A stretch of DNA of 64,000 bases, taken from contig NZ_CP104263.1 of the NCBI RefSeq assembly GCF_025244825.1, positions 2,418,001 through 2,482,000 on the forward strand, written 5' to 3'. This DNA comes from Arthrobacter jinronghuae. GTDB lineage: Bacteria > Actinomycetota > Actinomycetes > Actinomycetales > Micrococcaceae. How positions within the stretch are numbered: the first letter of the stretch is position 1; each line of letters begins with the position of its first letter. Below are positions 18,301 through 27,116 of this stretch, piece by piece. Under the pieces are notes generated by a model. The model ran no database searches. It was not told where the DNA came from and saw only the letters and a list, made by a program, of their open reading frames with translations. The translations under genes were made by a program, and so were the position numbers.

Positions 18301-18326
18301 TTAGCCCCCTCCCGTCCAAGGGCTAA
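18301..18326 (+). terminator. Weak hairpin after the second binding-protein gene
   Basis: TTAGCCC and GGGCTAA form a 7-bp stem with a 12-nt loop directly after the stop codon. There is no T-run nearby, so termination efficiency is uncertain. Confidence 0.45.
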
Positions 18327-18403
18327 GTGCAGCGATAATTTTAGGAAGACATGTGGTCGGGGATACGCTTCTAGGGCTAGCGCCCACGCGACTGGAGAAC
18401 AAG

Positions 18404-19894
18404 TTGACTGCTAATAGCCCGGCGGATAATTCCGCAACGAAAACTGATGTACTGCTGATCGGCGGCGGCATCATGAGCGCCACCCTTGGTGCGTTCCTGA
18501 AGCAACTCCAGCCAGATTGGGACATTTCCCTCTACGAGCGCCTTGACCGGGCGGGGCTGGAAAGCTCCGATCCCTGGAACAACGCGGGAACCGGCCATGC
18601 CGCGCTCTGCGAACTGAACTACAGCCCGGCCGCTGCCGACGGCTCCGTTGACCCGGCGAAGGCGGTGGGCATCAACGAGCAGTTCCAGGTTTCCCGGCAG
18701 TTCTGGTCGCATCTGGTCTCTGCAGGCCACATCTCCAACAACTTCATCAACCCGCTGCCGCACATGAGCTTCGTCTGGGGTGACGCGCATTCCGAGTACC
18801 TGCGCCGCCGCTACGAGTCGCTGAGCGCGCAGCCCCTGTTCAAGACCATGGAGTTCTCCGAGGATCCGGCCAAGCTGGCTGAATGGGCACCGCTGATCAT
18901 GGAAGGCCGCGACCCGTCACAGCGCGTTGCCGCCTCCCGCGTCGCCGGTGGCACCGACGTCGATTTCGGTGCGCTGACCCGTGAACTGACCAACTACCTG
19001 GGCGCCAACGGCGTAAACCTGCACTTCGGCCACGAAGTCGGCAACGTGTCCCGGTCTTCCACCGGCGGCTGGGATGTCAAGGTCAAGGACCGTGCCAGCG
19101 GCACCACCCGCACCGTCTCGGCCCGCTTCGTCTTCATCGGCGGCGGCGGAGGTGCCCTGCACCTGCTTCAGGCATCCGGCATCCCCGAGGGCAAGGGCTT
19201 CGGCGGCTTCCCCGTCTCCGGCCAGTTCCTGCGCTCCACGGACGAATCCATCATTTCGCGGCACAATGCCAAGGTGTACGGCCAGGCCTCGGTCGGCGCT
19301 CCGCCCATGTCGGTCCCGCACCTGGACACCCGTTTCGTCAACGGGAAGCGTTCGCTGCTGTTCGGGCCGTACGGCGGCTTCTCGCCCAAGTTCCTGAAGA
19401 CCGGCTCCTACCTGGACCTGCCCCTTTCGGTCCGTCCGTCCAACCTGGTGCCCATGCTGGGCGTAGCCAAGGACAACATGAGCCTGGTCAAGTACCTCGT
19501 CACCGAGGTAATGAAGACCCGCGAAGGCAAGACCCAGGCCCTCCAGGAATTCATGCCCTCCGCGAAGACCGAGGGCTGGGACCTCATCACCGCAGGCCAG
19601 CGCGTGCAGGTGATCAAGAAGGATCCGAAGAAGGGCGGTGTGCTGCAGTTCGGCACCGAACTCATCACCGCTGCCGATGGTTCCATCGGCGCCCTGCTCG
19701 GTGCCTCCCCCGGTGCTTCCACGGCACCGCCCATCATGATCAACCTGCTCAAGCGCGCCTTCCCCCGCCAGTTCGACGGCTGGGAGCCGAAGATCAAGGA
19801 AATGATCCCGGGCTACGGCGTCAAGCTCAACGAGAACGAGCAGCTGGCGGCAGAGATCGAAGCCGACACCAATAAGGTCCTGGGACTTTCCTAG
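18404..19894 (+). CDS. mqo: Malate:quinone oxidoreductase
   Basis: This 496-aa FAD-dependent peripheral membrane enzyme oxidises L-malate to oxaloacetate and passes electrons to quinone. It replaces or supplements malate dehydrogenase in the TCA cycle, as is common in actinobacteria. The FAD-binding [10 protein letters not shown] motif lies near the N-terminus, and [19 protein letters not shown] and [14 protein letters not shown] are family blocks. I chose the TTG start because GGAG lies 6 nt upstream; a GTG 51 bp earlier extends the frame but lacks a site. It appears monocistronic, with its own terminator. Confidence 0.94.
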   Translation: MTANSPADNSATKTDVLLIGGGIMSATLGAFLKQLQPDWDISLYERLDRAGLESSDPWNNAGTGHAALCELNYSPAAADGSVDPAKAVGINEQFQVSRQFWSHLVSAGHISNNFINPLPHMSFVWGDAHSEYLRRRYESLSAQPLFKTMEFSEDPAKLAEWAPLIMEGRDPSQRVAASRVAGGTDVDFGALTRELTNYLGANGVNLHFGHEVGNVSRSSTGGWDVKVKDRASGTTRTVSARFVFIGGGGGALHLLQASGIPEGKGFGGFPVSGQFLRSTDESIISRHNAKVYGQASVGAPPMSVPHLDTRFVNGKRSLLFGPYGGFSPKFLKTGSYLDLPLSVRPSNLVPMLGVAKDNMSLVKYLVTEVMKTREGKTQALQEFMPSAKTEGWDLITAGQRVQVIKKDPKKGGVLQFGTELITAADGSIGALLGASPGASTAPPIMINLLKRAFPRQFDGWEPKIKEMIPGYGVKLNENEQLAAEIEADTNKVLGLS

Positions 19895-19908
19895 CACCTG
19901 CAGTATCC

Positions 19909-19945
19909 GCGGCGCAGGTTCCCCTTCGGGGCGGACCTGCGCCGC
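19909..19945 (+). terminator. Terminator after mqo
   Basis: GCGGCGCAGGT pairs with ACCTGCGCCGC, and the loop itself holds a CCCC-TTCG-GGGG stem. It starts 15 bp after the stop codon and has no T-run. Confidence 0.75.
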
Positions 19946-20013
19946 ACAGCGATTCACGACGTCGGCACGGGCCGCGTCGCCCAACTCCAGTTCGCCCTTC
20001 CTAAGGCAGGATC

Positions 20014-23000
20014 ATGGACCGTTTGGCCAAGCTGTCCCTCTCCAACAGGGCGCTCATTGCCCTGATCACGGTTTTTGTGGCTGTTTTCGGAGTCATCTCC
20101 ATGGGCTCCCTGAAACAGGAACTGATCCCGTCGCTGGAGTTCCCGCAGATCAGCGTGATCACCGCCTTGCCGGGCGCTTCCCCCGATGTGGTTGATGCCC
20201 AGGTCAGCGAGCCGCTGGAAGGTGCGCTTACCGCCGTCGAAGGCCTCGAGTCTTCCTCGGCTACGTCCCGGTCGGGGATTTCCACGATCAGCCTGACCTT
20301 CGCCTACGGAACCGATCTGGACCGGGCACGCGGCCAGGTGGACCGGGCCATTTCCAATTCCCGCCAGCTGCTTCCCGACGATGCCAATCCGCAGTCGCTG
20401 GCCGGAAGCATCAGCGATTTCCCGATTGTCTACCTTGCGGTGTCCTCGGATGAACCGCTGGCCGAGCTCAATGCAGACCTGCAGCGACTGACCGTTCCCC
20501 GCCTGCAGAAGATCGAGGGCGTACGCACCGCAGAGGTCACCGGCGGCGCCACCCGCCACGTGGCCATCCTGCCCGACGACGCCGCGCTGGCCGCCTCCGG
20601 GGTCACCCCCTCGGCCATCGTCGATGCACTGGAAAACAGCGGTGCCCTCCTGCCGGCCGGAACGGTCCAGGAAGAGGGACGGACACTGTCGATCCAGGTC
20701 GGCGCTCCGCTGGACAGCCTCGAGAAGATTTCCGGCCTGCCGGTCGAGTCCTCGGGTTCGTCACCGGGCAGCACGCCGGTCACCATCGGTGACGTGGCCT
20801 CGGTGGATGTCACTGAGGATGAAGCCAGCTCCATCACCCGGACGAACGGTGAGGCCACCTTGGCCGTGTCCATCACCAAGACCCCGGCCGGGGACACCGT
20901 GGGCATTTCCCACGAAGTCATGGACCTGCTGCCCTCGCTCCAGGACGAACTGGGCAACGGCGCAGTCTTCACGGTGATCTTCGACCAGGCCCCGTTCATC
21001 GAAAAGTCCATTTCCGATCTCACTACAGAGGGATTGCTCGGCCTCGGCTTCGCCGTGCTGGTGATCCTGGTCTTCCTGCTCTCCCTGCGTTCCACGCTGG
21101 TCACGGCCGTGTCCATTCCACTGTCGCTGCTGGTGACCTTCATTGGGCTGCTGGCGTTCGGGTACTCGCTGAACATCCTCACCCTCGGTGCGCTGACCAT
21201 CGCGATCGGCCGCGTCGTGGATGACTCCATTGTGGTGATCGAGAACATCAAACGGCATCTGGGCTACGGCGAGGACAAACGCAGTGCCATCCTCACTGCC
21301 GTCCGCGAAGTTGCCGGCGCCGTGACGGCGTCGACCCTCACCACTGTGGCGGTGTTCGCGCCCATCGCCTTTGTCGGCGGCCTGGCGGGCGAGCTGTTCC
21401 GTCCCTTCGCGGTGACCACGACGCTCGCGCTGCTGGCCTCGCTGCTGGTGTCCCTGACGATTGTGCCCGTCCTGGCCTATTGGTTCCTGAAGTCCTCCCC
21501 TCCGGTTGCCGATCCGGCCGCCTATCGTGCCGAGGCCGAAGAACGCGAGTCGCGCACCCTCCTGCAGCGCGGCTACCTGCCGATCCTGCGCACTACCCAG
21601 CGCCACCCCGTCTACACGGTTACCGCCGGGCTGATCATCCTGGTGGCTACGGCGGCCCTGACTCCGCTGCTGCCCACCAACCTTCTGGGCGACACGGGAC
21701 AGAACACCTTCAGCGTGCGGCAGGAGCTGCCGGCCGGCACCTCCCTCGAACGGACTTCCGAGGCCGCTGCCGACGTTGAGGACATCCTGGGCGGGATCGA
21801 GGGTGTCAGAGACGTCCAGGTCACCATGGGCACCTCCACCTCCGGGCTTGCGGCGTTTACCAGCGGCGGCTCCTCGGTTGCGAACTTCACCGTCATCACC
21901 GAGGAAGGTGTGGACCAGGTGGCCCTGCGGGATACCGTGCGGTCTGCGCTCGAGGACGTGGACGACGCCGGCGAGGTCACCCTGGGCAGTACCGGCGGCG
22001 GTTTCGGCACGTCCAACACGGTGGATATTTCCCTGTCCGCCGGGGACCCGTCGGAACTGCAGCCGGCCAGCGATGCCATCGTCGAGGCGATGTCCGACCT
22101 GCCCGGCGTAGCCGAGGCGAGCAGCAACCTTTCTTCCTCCCAGCCGGTGGTTCAGATCAGCATCGACCGGGGCAAAGCTGTTGCTGCCGGCCTGAACGAG
22201 CAGCAGATCGCCGGGCTGGTCGCTTCCACCATCAGCCCGCTTCCGGCGGGAACGGTCCGTCTGGGTACCGATGACCTGCCCGTGCTCATTGGTGAAGGAA
22301 CTCCCATCACCTCATTGGAGCAGTTGAACGGCATTTCCGTGCCGGCCGGATCCGGCTCCGTGCCGTTGAGCACGCTGGCCACGGTGGAAGAGGTGGAGGT
22401 GCCGACGTCGGTCTCCTCCTCCGGCGGCGAACGCACTGCCGTTGTCTCCGTTTCTCCCGACGGCGACAACCTTGGTGCCACCATCACCGAAGTCCAGTCA
22501 CGGCTTGCGGAAGTCGACCTTCCGACCAGCGTTACCGCCGAGCTCAGCGGTGCTGCCACCCAGCAGAACGAATCCTTTACGCAGCTCGGCCTGGCTCTGC
22601 TTGCAGCCATTGCCATTGTCTACGTGATCATGGTGGCGACGTTCAAGTCCCTGCTGCAGCCGCTGATCCTGCTCGTCTCCATTCCGTTCGCTGCCACCGG
22701 TGCCGTCCTGCTGCTGCTCTTGACCGGCGTTCCGCTGGGACTTCCGTCTCTGGTGGGCATGCTGATGCTTGTGGGCATTGTGGTGACCAATGCGATTGTG
22801 TTGATGGACCTGATCAACCAGTACCGGCAGCCTCGGGGCAACGAACCCGGCATGAACGTGGAGGATGCCATCTTCCGCGGCGCCCGCCAGCGTCTGCGTC
22901 CGATCCTCATGACCGCTCTGGCCACCGTCTTTGCGCTCACTCCTATGGCTCTGGGCGTCACGGGCGAGGGCGGCTTCATTTCCCGCCCGCTGGCCATTGT

Positions 23001-23148
23001 GGTGATCGGCGGGCTCATCTCCTCTACCGCCCTGACTCTGATTCTGGTGCCGGTCCTCTACCGATTGGTGGAAGGGTCTCGCGAGAGGCGGCAGCAGCGG
23101 AAGGAGCAGAAGCTGGTGCAGGTGAGCGAGGCAGAGTCTCGCGCCTAG
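20014..23148 (+). CDS. RND-family efflux permease (HAE1/SwrC-like)
   Basis: This 1044-aa protein has the RND layout: TM1 at residues 13-32, a large extracytoplasmic loop, and a TM2-TM6 block around residues 335-490 with the proton-relay motif GRVVDDSIVVIENI. A second loop and TM7-TM12 follow (about 530-1020; SLVGMLMLVGIVVTNAIVLMDLINQYR). It should expel hydrophobic compounds by proton antiport. No membrane-fusion or outer-membrane partner gene is adjacent, consistent with single-component Gram-positive RND pumps such as Bacillus SwrC. AAGG lies 8 nt before the ATG. It converges on the DUF222-HNH gene. Confidence 0.92.
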   Translation: MDRLAKLSLSNRALIALITVFVAVFGVISMGSLKQELIPSLEFPQISVITALPGASPDVVDAQVSEPLEGALTAVEGLESSSATSRSGISTISLTFAYGTDLDRARGQVDRAISNSRQLLPDDANPQSLAGSISDFPIVYLAVSSDEPLAELNADLQRLTVPRLQKIEGVRTAEVTGGATRHVAILPDDAALAASGVTPSAIVDALENSGALLPAGTVQEEGRTLSIQVGAPLDSLEKISGLPVESSGSSPGSTPVTIGDVASVDVTEDEASSITRTNGEATLAVSITKTPAGDTVGISHEVMDLLPSLQDELGNGAVFTVIFDQAPFIEKSISDLTTEGLLGLGFAVLVILVFLLSLRSTLVTAVSIPLSLLVTFIGLLAFGYSLNILTLGALTIAIGRVVDDSIVVIENIKRHLGYGEDKRSAILTAVREVAGAVTASTLTTVAVFAPIAFVGGLAGELFRPFAVTTTLALLASLLVSLTIVPVLAYWFLKSSPPVADPAAYRAEAEERESRTLLQRGYLPILRTTQRHPVYTVTAGLIILVATAALTPLLPTNLLGDTGQNTFSVRQELPAGTSLERTSEAAADVEDILGGIEGVRDVQVTMGTSTSGLAAFTSGGSSVANFTVITEEGVDQVALRDTVRSALEDVDDAGEVTLGSTGGGFGTSNTVDISLSAGDPSELQPASDAIVEAMSDLPGVAEASSNLSSSQPVVQISIDRGKAVAAGLNEQQIAGLVASTISPLPAGTVRLGTDDLPVLIGEGTPITSLEQLNGISVPAGSGSVPLSTLATVEEVEVPTSVSSSGGERTAVVSVSPDGDNLGATITEVQSRLAEVDLPTSVTAELSGAATQQNESFTQLGLALLAAIAIVYVIMVATFKSLLQPLILLVSIPFAATGAVLLLLLTGVPLGLPSLVGMLMLVGIVVTNAIVLMDLINQYRQPRGNEPGMNVEDAIFRGARQRLRPILMTALATVFALTPMALGVTGEGGFISRPLAIVVIGGLISSTALTLILVPVLYRLVEGSRERRQQRKEQKLVQVSEAESRA

Positions 23149-23201
23149 CCGGGATTAGCCCCGTCTGGACGCCGATGCAGGCGCAGCCGTGCGGGGCGGG
23201 C

Positions 23202-25037
23202 TCAGAACGGCGGCACCATCTCCGATTCCTGCCGCGGAACCATGGTCTGGTCTACGGCCGCTTGCGGTGGTCCGAGTTCCAGGAACGGCTCGGTCCGGTA
23301 GACGCGTCCGGTCGGCGAAGTCCACTCGATCACCCCGGGTTCGGGCTGGCACGCTTTCCAGAAACCCAGGGTCTTGAACCTGTGGTGACGACGGCACAGA
23401 TGTTCCAGGTTTCCCTGGTCCGTGGGGCCACCTTTCGCCCAATCGATGGTGTGGTCGATATCCGAGTTTGCGGTGCTGACCCGGCAGCCGGGGAACCGAC
23501 AAGTTCCATCCCTTGCGCGGAGCCACCGGCGGAGCCCGGCCGGGACTTTTCGGCGTCGTCCTACCCCGAGTATTTCTCCGGTCTGCGGGTTTTGGGCGAG
23601 TCCGGTCCATCCGGTCGCGTTGCGGGCGAGCCTGCGGGCTTCTTCGGCGCTGATGGGTCCGTAACCGTGCAGCTCGGCGGGTTGGTCGTCGGCACCGAAG
23701 AGGGTCTCTGCGTTGATCAACACCATGATTTCCGCGCGGGGAACGATTCCCTCGTCCGGTCCTACGCCATCTCTACCGGTTCCGCGCGCACCTGTTGCTG
23801 CACCGCCGCCGGTTCCGCGCGTACCTGATGCCGCACCGCCGCCGGTTCCGCTCTCACCGACTGCCGCGCTGGCATCCGTGACACGGGTTGAGCCAAGGCT
23901 GCCCATCAGCAGCTGCGCCAGAATGTCCGCACGCAGCTGATCCGTGGAACGGGAATCTCCGGCGGACTGCTCTCCCCGGGCCGCATTGCTGAGCGTTGTG
24001 TAGATCTGCTGGGCTTCTTCTGCCCGCAGGTGCGCGGAGAGACAGGACATGCCGTCCTCTTCCCGATCCAGAGTGACTTTGCGCTGCTCGAACGCGGTCA
24101 GGTGCCGTTTGCTGACAGTTTCGGGAAACTTCCTCTCGCGCAGCCGTCGTGCCTTGGCGGAGAACTGCGCCCGGGTCTGACCCTCCGCAGCGGCCAGCAA
24201 GTCTGCTTCAAACTCAGGAAGCTTGGAGGCGGGAACATTCTGGCACTGGTCCAAGACCACCTGCGCATGCTGGTACGAGAACCGTCCCTCTTCCAGCCCG
24301 GCCAAGGTCGCCGTATGGGTGCCGCACAGCTGCCCGGCCTCACTGAGGAGCCGCTGACCGGTCACCTGCGGAACGTTCAAAATGGCGGCGCATTCGGACG
24401 CTGCCAGGCTGAACGCCATCCCGGGTTCGAGCCTCCCCGACGCAGCAAAAAGGCTGTCCCGGAAGATTTCGTCCATCCGGTTCACCAGACGCGCCTCCTG
24501 TGCCTGCACCCAGGACATCAGATGCGCCATCCGGGACAGGGCATCGCCCACCATCTGCTCGTCAAAGGCTTCAAGGTTCTGCAGCGCCAACGTCCCGGTA
24601 AACCCATCCGGGTAGGCCTCAGCAGGACTCCCCTGAGAACCGGCAGTGGCGGCCCCGGAACACTCCGGGTCGGCTTCGCAATCGGCGGTGGCAGGAGCCC
24701 CTGATTCGGCGGCGGGAATTCCGGGATCGGCTGGCTCAGCGCCGGATGGCTCGGGAAGGTCGGGCCCGGCATCAGGAACAGGGTTGTCGGCTGACCGGGC
24801 GTCACCTTCGGCGTCAGCCTCGGCGTCAGCCTCGGCGGTGGCAGCAGAAGCAGGGGTACCCGCGGCAGCGGCCCCCGCAGGGGCGGCAGGGCCGGCAGGC
24901 TCGACAGCAAGTTCCGCGCGATACACCGCCAGAGTGACGGGAGCGCAGGGCGCCTCCGTGTCGCCGGCCTGCCCTTCCGGCGCCTGGTTCCTGCCTGGTT
25001 CTTCAGTTTTAGGTTCGGTATTCCCGAGCTGATCCAT
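23202..25037 (-). CDS. DUF222 and HNH endonuclease domain protein
   Basis: This 611-aa protein starts with about 140 residues of low-complexity Ala/Glu/Pro/Asp sequence, then has a DUF222 helical domain (about 150-430). It ends in an HNH nuclease fold (CRFPGC, DIDHTIDWAKGG, GNLEHLCRRHHRFKT, about 515-565). It belongs to the group related to the mycobacterial 13E12 repeat proteins, often present in several copies in actinobacteria and of unknown biological role. Between the domains is a Gly/Thr/Ala-rich stretch with two near-identical 11-residue repeats encoded by a 33-bp DNA repeat (about 23776-23850). No mobile-element ends are visible around it. Confidence 0.88.
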   Translation of the reverse strand: MDQLGNTEPKTEEPGRNQAPEGQAGDTEAPCAPVTLAVYRAELAVEPAGPAAPAGAAAAGTPASAATAEADAEADAEGDARSADNPVPDAGPDLPEPSGAEPADPGIPAAESGAPATADCEADPECSGAATAGSQGSPAEAYPDGFTGTLALQNLEAFDEQMVGDALSRMAHLMSWVQAQEARLVNRMDEIFRDSLFAASGRLEPGMAFSLAASECAAILNVPQVTGQRLLSEAGQLCGTHTATLAGLEEGRFSYQHAQVVLDQCQNVPASKLPEFEADLLAAAEGQTRAQFSAKARRLRERKFPETVSKRHLTAFEQRKVTLDREEDGMSCLSAHLRAEEAQQIYTTLSNAARGEQSAGDSRSTDQLRADILAQLLMGSLGSTRVTDASAAVGESGTGGGAASGTRGTGGGAATGARGTGRDGVGPDEGIVPRAEIMVLINAETLFGADDQPAELHGYGPISAEEARRLARNATGWTGLAQNPQTGEILGVGRRRKVPAGLRRWLRARDGTCRFPGCRVSTANSDIDHTIDWAKGGPTDQGNLEHLCRRHHRFKTLGFWKACQPEPGVIEWTSPTGRVYRTEPFLELGPPQAAVDQTMVPRQESEMVPPF

Positions 25038-25389
25038 ACCTCAGGATTTCATCCGGCACTGACATTCCAAGGCCGAAAACAGGCGCAAAACGGCCTCTCC
25101 TAAAAACCCGATTACCCGTCTTTTCGCGCGGACTACCTACCCTGAAAACCGGCCCAGTCGAGGAGTTGGCCGAGTCCAGCGGCACCAATCGAACCGCCAC
25201 ACCGGCGTCGTTCCCACCGGCGTTGCACCCACCTGCCGCGACCCTCCCCCGCAACGTGACCGAGCCGGCTTCCGGCCGCACCCCAACCGCACCCGACACT
25301 GCAAGCAACCCAACCAAACCCAACCCCGCCAGCAACGCCGCGGAACCGACTCCGAACCTCCCGGAACCGGACCCCGGGAATGAACCGCA

Positions 25390-25409
25390 CCCACCCCGCA
25401 CCCGCACCC
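25390..25409 (-). other. Potential G-quadruplex motif
   Basis: On the minus strand four G-tracts (GGG, GGG, GGGG, GGG) are spaced by 3, 3 and 1 nt, which satisfies the usual G3+N1-7 rule. It lies about 118 bp upstream of the monooxygenase start, on the template strand for that gene. Confidence 0.6.
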
Positions 25410-25478
25410 ACCGAACCGGAGCCCGAATCGGAGCCCGGACCGGGAATGAACCGAATCCCGTAACGGTTAGGTGAGATG

Positions 25479-25496
25479 TATGCATATGCATATACT
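25479..25496 (+). promoter_or_regulatory. Palindrome overlapping a -10 element upstream of the LLM monooxygenase
   Basis: TATGCATATGCATA is a perfect 14-bp palindrome at 25479-25492, and its last two bases begin TATACT (25491-25496), a good -10 hexamer. A MarR-type regulator is encoded directly behind the monooxygenase, so an autorepression site is a reasonable guess. A weak -35 lies in the TTAGGT region 18 bp upstream. Confidence 0.55.
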
Positions 25497-25526
25497 TTAG
25501 AAACACCCGAACTTCCGGAGGCAACC

Positions 25527-26651
25527 ATGCAGATCGGCGTCTTCAGCGTCAGCGACATCACCCGAGATCCCGTCACCGGACGAATCCCGACGGAGGCGGA
25601 GCGCATCAAGGCCGCCGTGGCCATTGCCCGCAAGGTCGAAGAAATCGGCATGGATGTCTACGCCACCGGCGAGCACCACAATCCGCCGTTCTATGCCAGC
25701 TCCCCCACCACTCTGCTGGGCTACATTGCCGCACAGACGGAGCGGATCATCCTCTCCACCACCACCACGCTGATCACCACCAATGACCCGGTGAAGATCG
25801 CGGAAGACTTCGCGATGCTCCAGCACCTCGCGGACGGCCGGGTGGACCTGGTTCTGGGCCGCGGCAACACCGCGCCTGTCTACCCCTGGTTCGGCAAGGA
25901 TCCGCAGGACTCGGTGGAACTGACCGTAGAGAACTACAACCTGCTGCGCCAGCTGTGGGACAACGAAACCGTGAACTGGCAGGGCAAGTTCCGCACCCCG
26001 CTGCACAACTTTACGGCCATACCTCGCCCGCTCGACGACGTCGCCCCCTTCGTCTGGCACGGCTCCATCCGCACACCGCAGGTCGCCGAAATCGCCGCCT
26101 ACTTCGGAGACGGATTCTTCGCCAACAACATCTTCTGGCCGAAGGAGCATTACATGCAGCTGATCGGCCTGTACCGCGAGCGCTACGAACACTACGGCCA
26201 CGGCCGCGCCGATCAGGCCGTTGTGGGACTCGGCGGACAGTTCTTCATGCGGAAGAACTCCCAGGACGCCGTAAACGAGTTCCGCCCGTACTTCGACAAC
26301 GCCCCGGTGTACGGCCATGGGCCAAGCATGGAGGACTTCACTGCACAGACCCCACTGACAGTCGGCAGCCCGCAGGAGGTACTGGAGAAGACGCTGAGCT
26401 TCCAGGAGTACTTCGGCGACTACCAGCGCCAGCTGTTCCTGATCGACCATGCAGGACTGCCCCTCAAGACGGTGCTGGAGCAGCTGGACCTCTTCGGCGA
26501 ATACGTACTGCCGGAACTCCGGAGGGAATTCGATTCCCGCCGTCCGGACGACGTTCCCGAAGGACCTACCCACGCCGCACGGGTGGCAGCACGGAAGGCG
26601 GATGTGAAGCCTGCCTCGTCATCTGCATCGCCGTCTCCTGCGGTTCAGTAG
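25527..26651 (+). CDS. LLM-class flavin-dependent oxidoreductase
   Basis: This 374-aa protein of the bacterial luciferase-like superfamily is expected to use FMNH2 (or F420, less likely here) as a TIM-barrel monooxygenase or reductase. Recognisable blocks are DVYATGEHHNPPFYASSPTTLLGYIAAQT and GRVDLVLGRGNTAPVYPWFG. The substrate is unknown. I chose the ATG at MQIGVF because TCCGGAGG stands 5-9 nt upstream; the ATG at 25476 lies inside the palindrome and before the -10 element. The MarR gene follows 9 bp after the stop, so the two are probably regulated together. Confidence 0.9.
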   Translation: MQIGVFSVSDITRDPVTGRIPTEAERIKAAVAIARKVEEIGMDVYATGEHHNPPFYASSPTTLLGYIAAQTERIILSTTTTLITTNDPVKIAEDFAMLQHLADGRVDLVLGRGNTAPVYPWFGKDPQDSVELTVENYNLLRQLWDNETVNWQGKFRTPLHNFTAIPRPLDDVAPFVWHGSIRTPQVAEIAAYFGDGFFANNIFWPKEHYMQLIGLYRERYEHYGHGRADQAVVGLGGQFFMRKNSQDAVNEFRPYFDNAPVYGHGPSMEDFTAQTPLTVGSPQEVLEKTLSFQEYFGDYQRQLFLIDHAGLPLKTVLEQLDLFGEYVLPELRREFDSRRPDDVPEGPTHAARVAARKADVKPASSSASPSPAVQ

Positions 26652-26660
26652 GCTGGGACA

Positions 26661-27116
26661 ATGCACTCAACAAACGACGTCACGGCGAAACAGGCAGCCG
26701 AAGCGTGGGAATCCTTGTTCCGGGTCCAGGTCGGCGTCATGCGGCGGCTGCAGCGGGATCCGGAATTCCGGGAGCTCACCATGCGGGAGTACGACGTCCT
26801 GTTCAACCTGACGCGTTGCCCCGGCGGCTGGATACGGCTCAACGAGCTCAACGAGCACCTGCTCATCAGCCAGCCCAGCCTGAGCCGGATGGTGGACCGC
26901 CTTGAAGCCCGGGGCCTGGTGCAGCGCCGGCCGGCACAACAGGACCAGCGAGGCGTGGAGCTCTCGCTGACCGATGAGGGGCGGGCCGTCCAACGGCGCC
27001 TGGGCCGCATCCACGTACGCGGAATCCACGAACTGCTGACGCCGGCCCTGGACAACGCTGAGCTGGCACGCCTGAAGGAACTGACGGACAAGGTCCTGGC
27101 CAGCCTGACGGACTAG
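26661..27116 (+). CDS. MarR family transcriptional regulator
   Basis: A 151-aa MarR protein of normal size. The helix-turn-helix is around residues 55-80 (IRLNELNEHLLISQPSLSRMVDRLEARGLV) and the wing is QQDQRGVELSLTDEGRAV. TAGGCT, a -10-like hexamer overlapping the preceding gene's stop, ends 6 nt before the ATG, so it can be made from its own leaderless mRNA as well as by readthrough. It probably controls the monooxygenase and possibly the convergent exporter, with which it overlaps by 4 bp at the 3' ends. The effector is unknown. Confidence 0.9.
   Translation: MHSTNDVTAKQAAEAWESLFRVQVGVMRRLQRDPEFRELTMREYDVLFNLTRCPGGWIRLNELNEHLLISQPSLSRMVDRLEARGLVQRRPAQQDQRGVELSLTDEGRAVQRRLGRIHVRGIHELLTPALDNAELARLKELTDKVLASLTD

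Larger units (their letters stand above)
25038..25526. other. 489-bp gene-poor region with strong strand asymmetry
   Basis: I see no convincing gene here. The plus strand between about 25140 and 25470 is rich in C and A and poor in T, with recurring ACCGAACC, CCCGGAACCGG and GGGAATGAACCG words (the last at 25378 and 25443). Open frames across it give only Pro/Thr/Asn-rich or Gly/Ser/Arg-rich low-complexity translations. It holds a G-quadruplex motif on the minus strand and, at its right end, the palindrome and probable promoter of the monooxygenase gene. Confidence 0.6.

Noticed and set aside
20014-21606. Minus-strand open frames opposite the RND pump
   Set aside because: The plus strand has clear RND transmembrane and DD motifs; the opposite frames are Gly/Gln/His-rich shadows.
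24030-24704. Plus-strand open frames within the DUF222-HNH gene
   Set aside because: Opposite-strand shadows with no recognisable motifs.
25166-25474. 102-codon plus-strand frame rich in Pro/Thr/Asn between the HNH and LLM genes
   Set aside because: Low-complexity translation following the DNA skew, no ribosome binding site, and it would end inside the promoter palindrome region.
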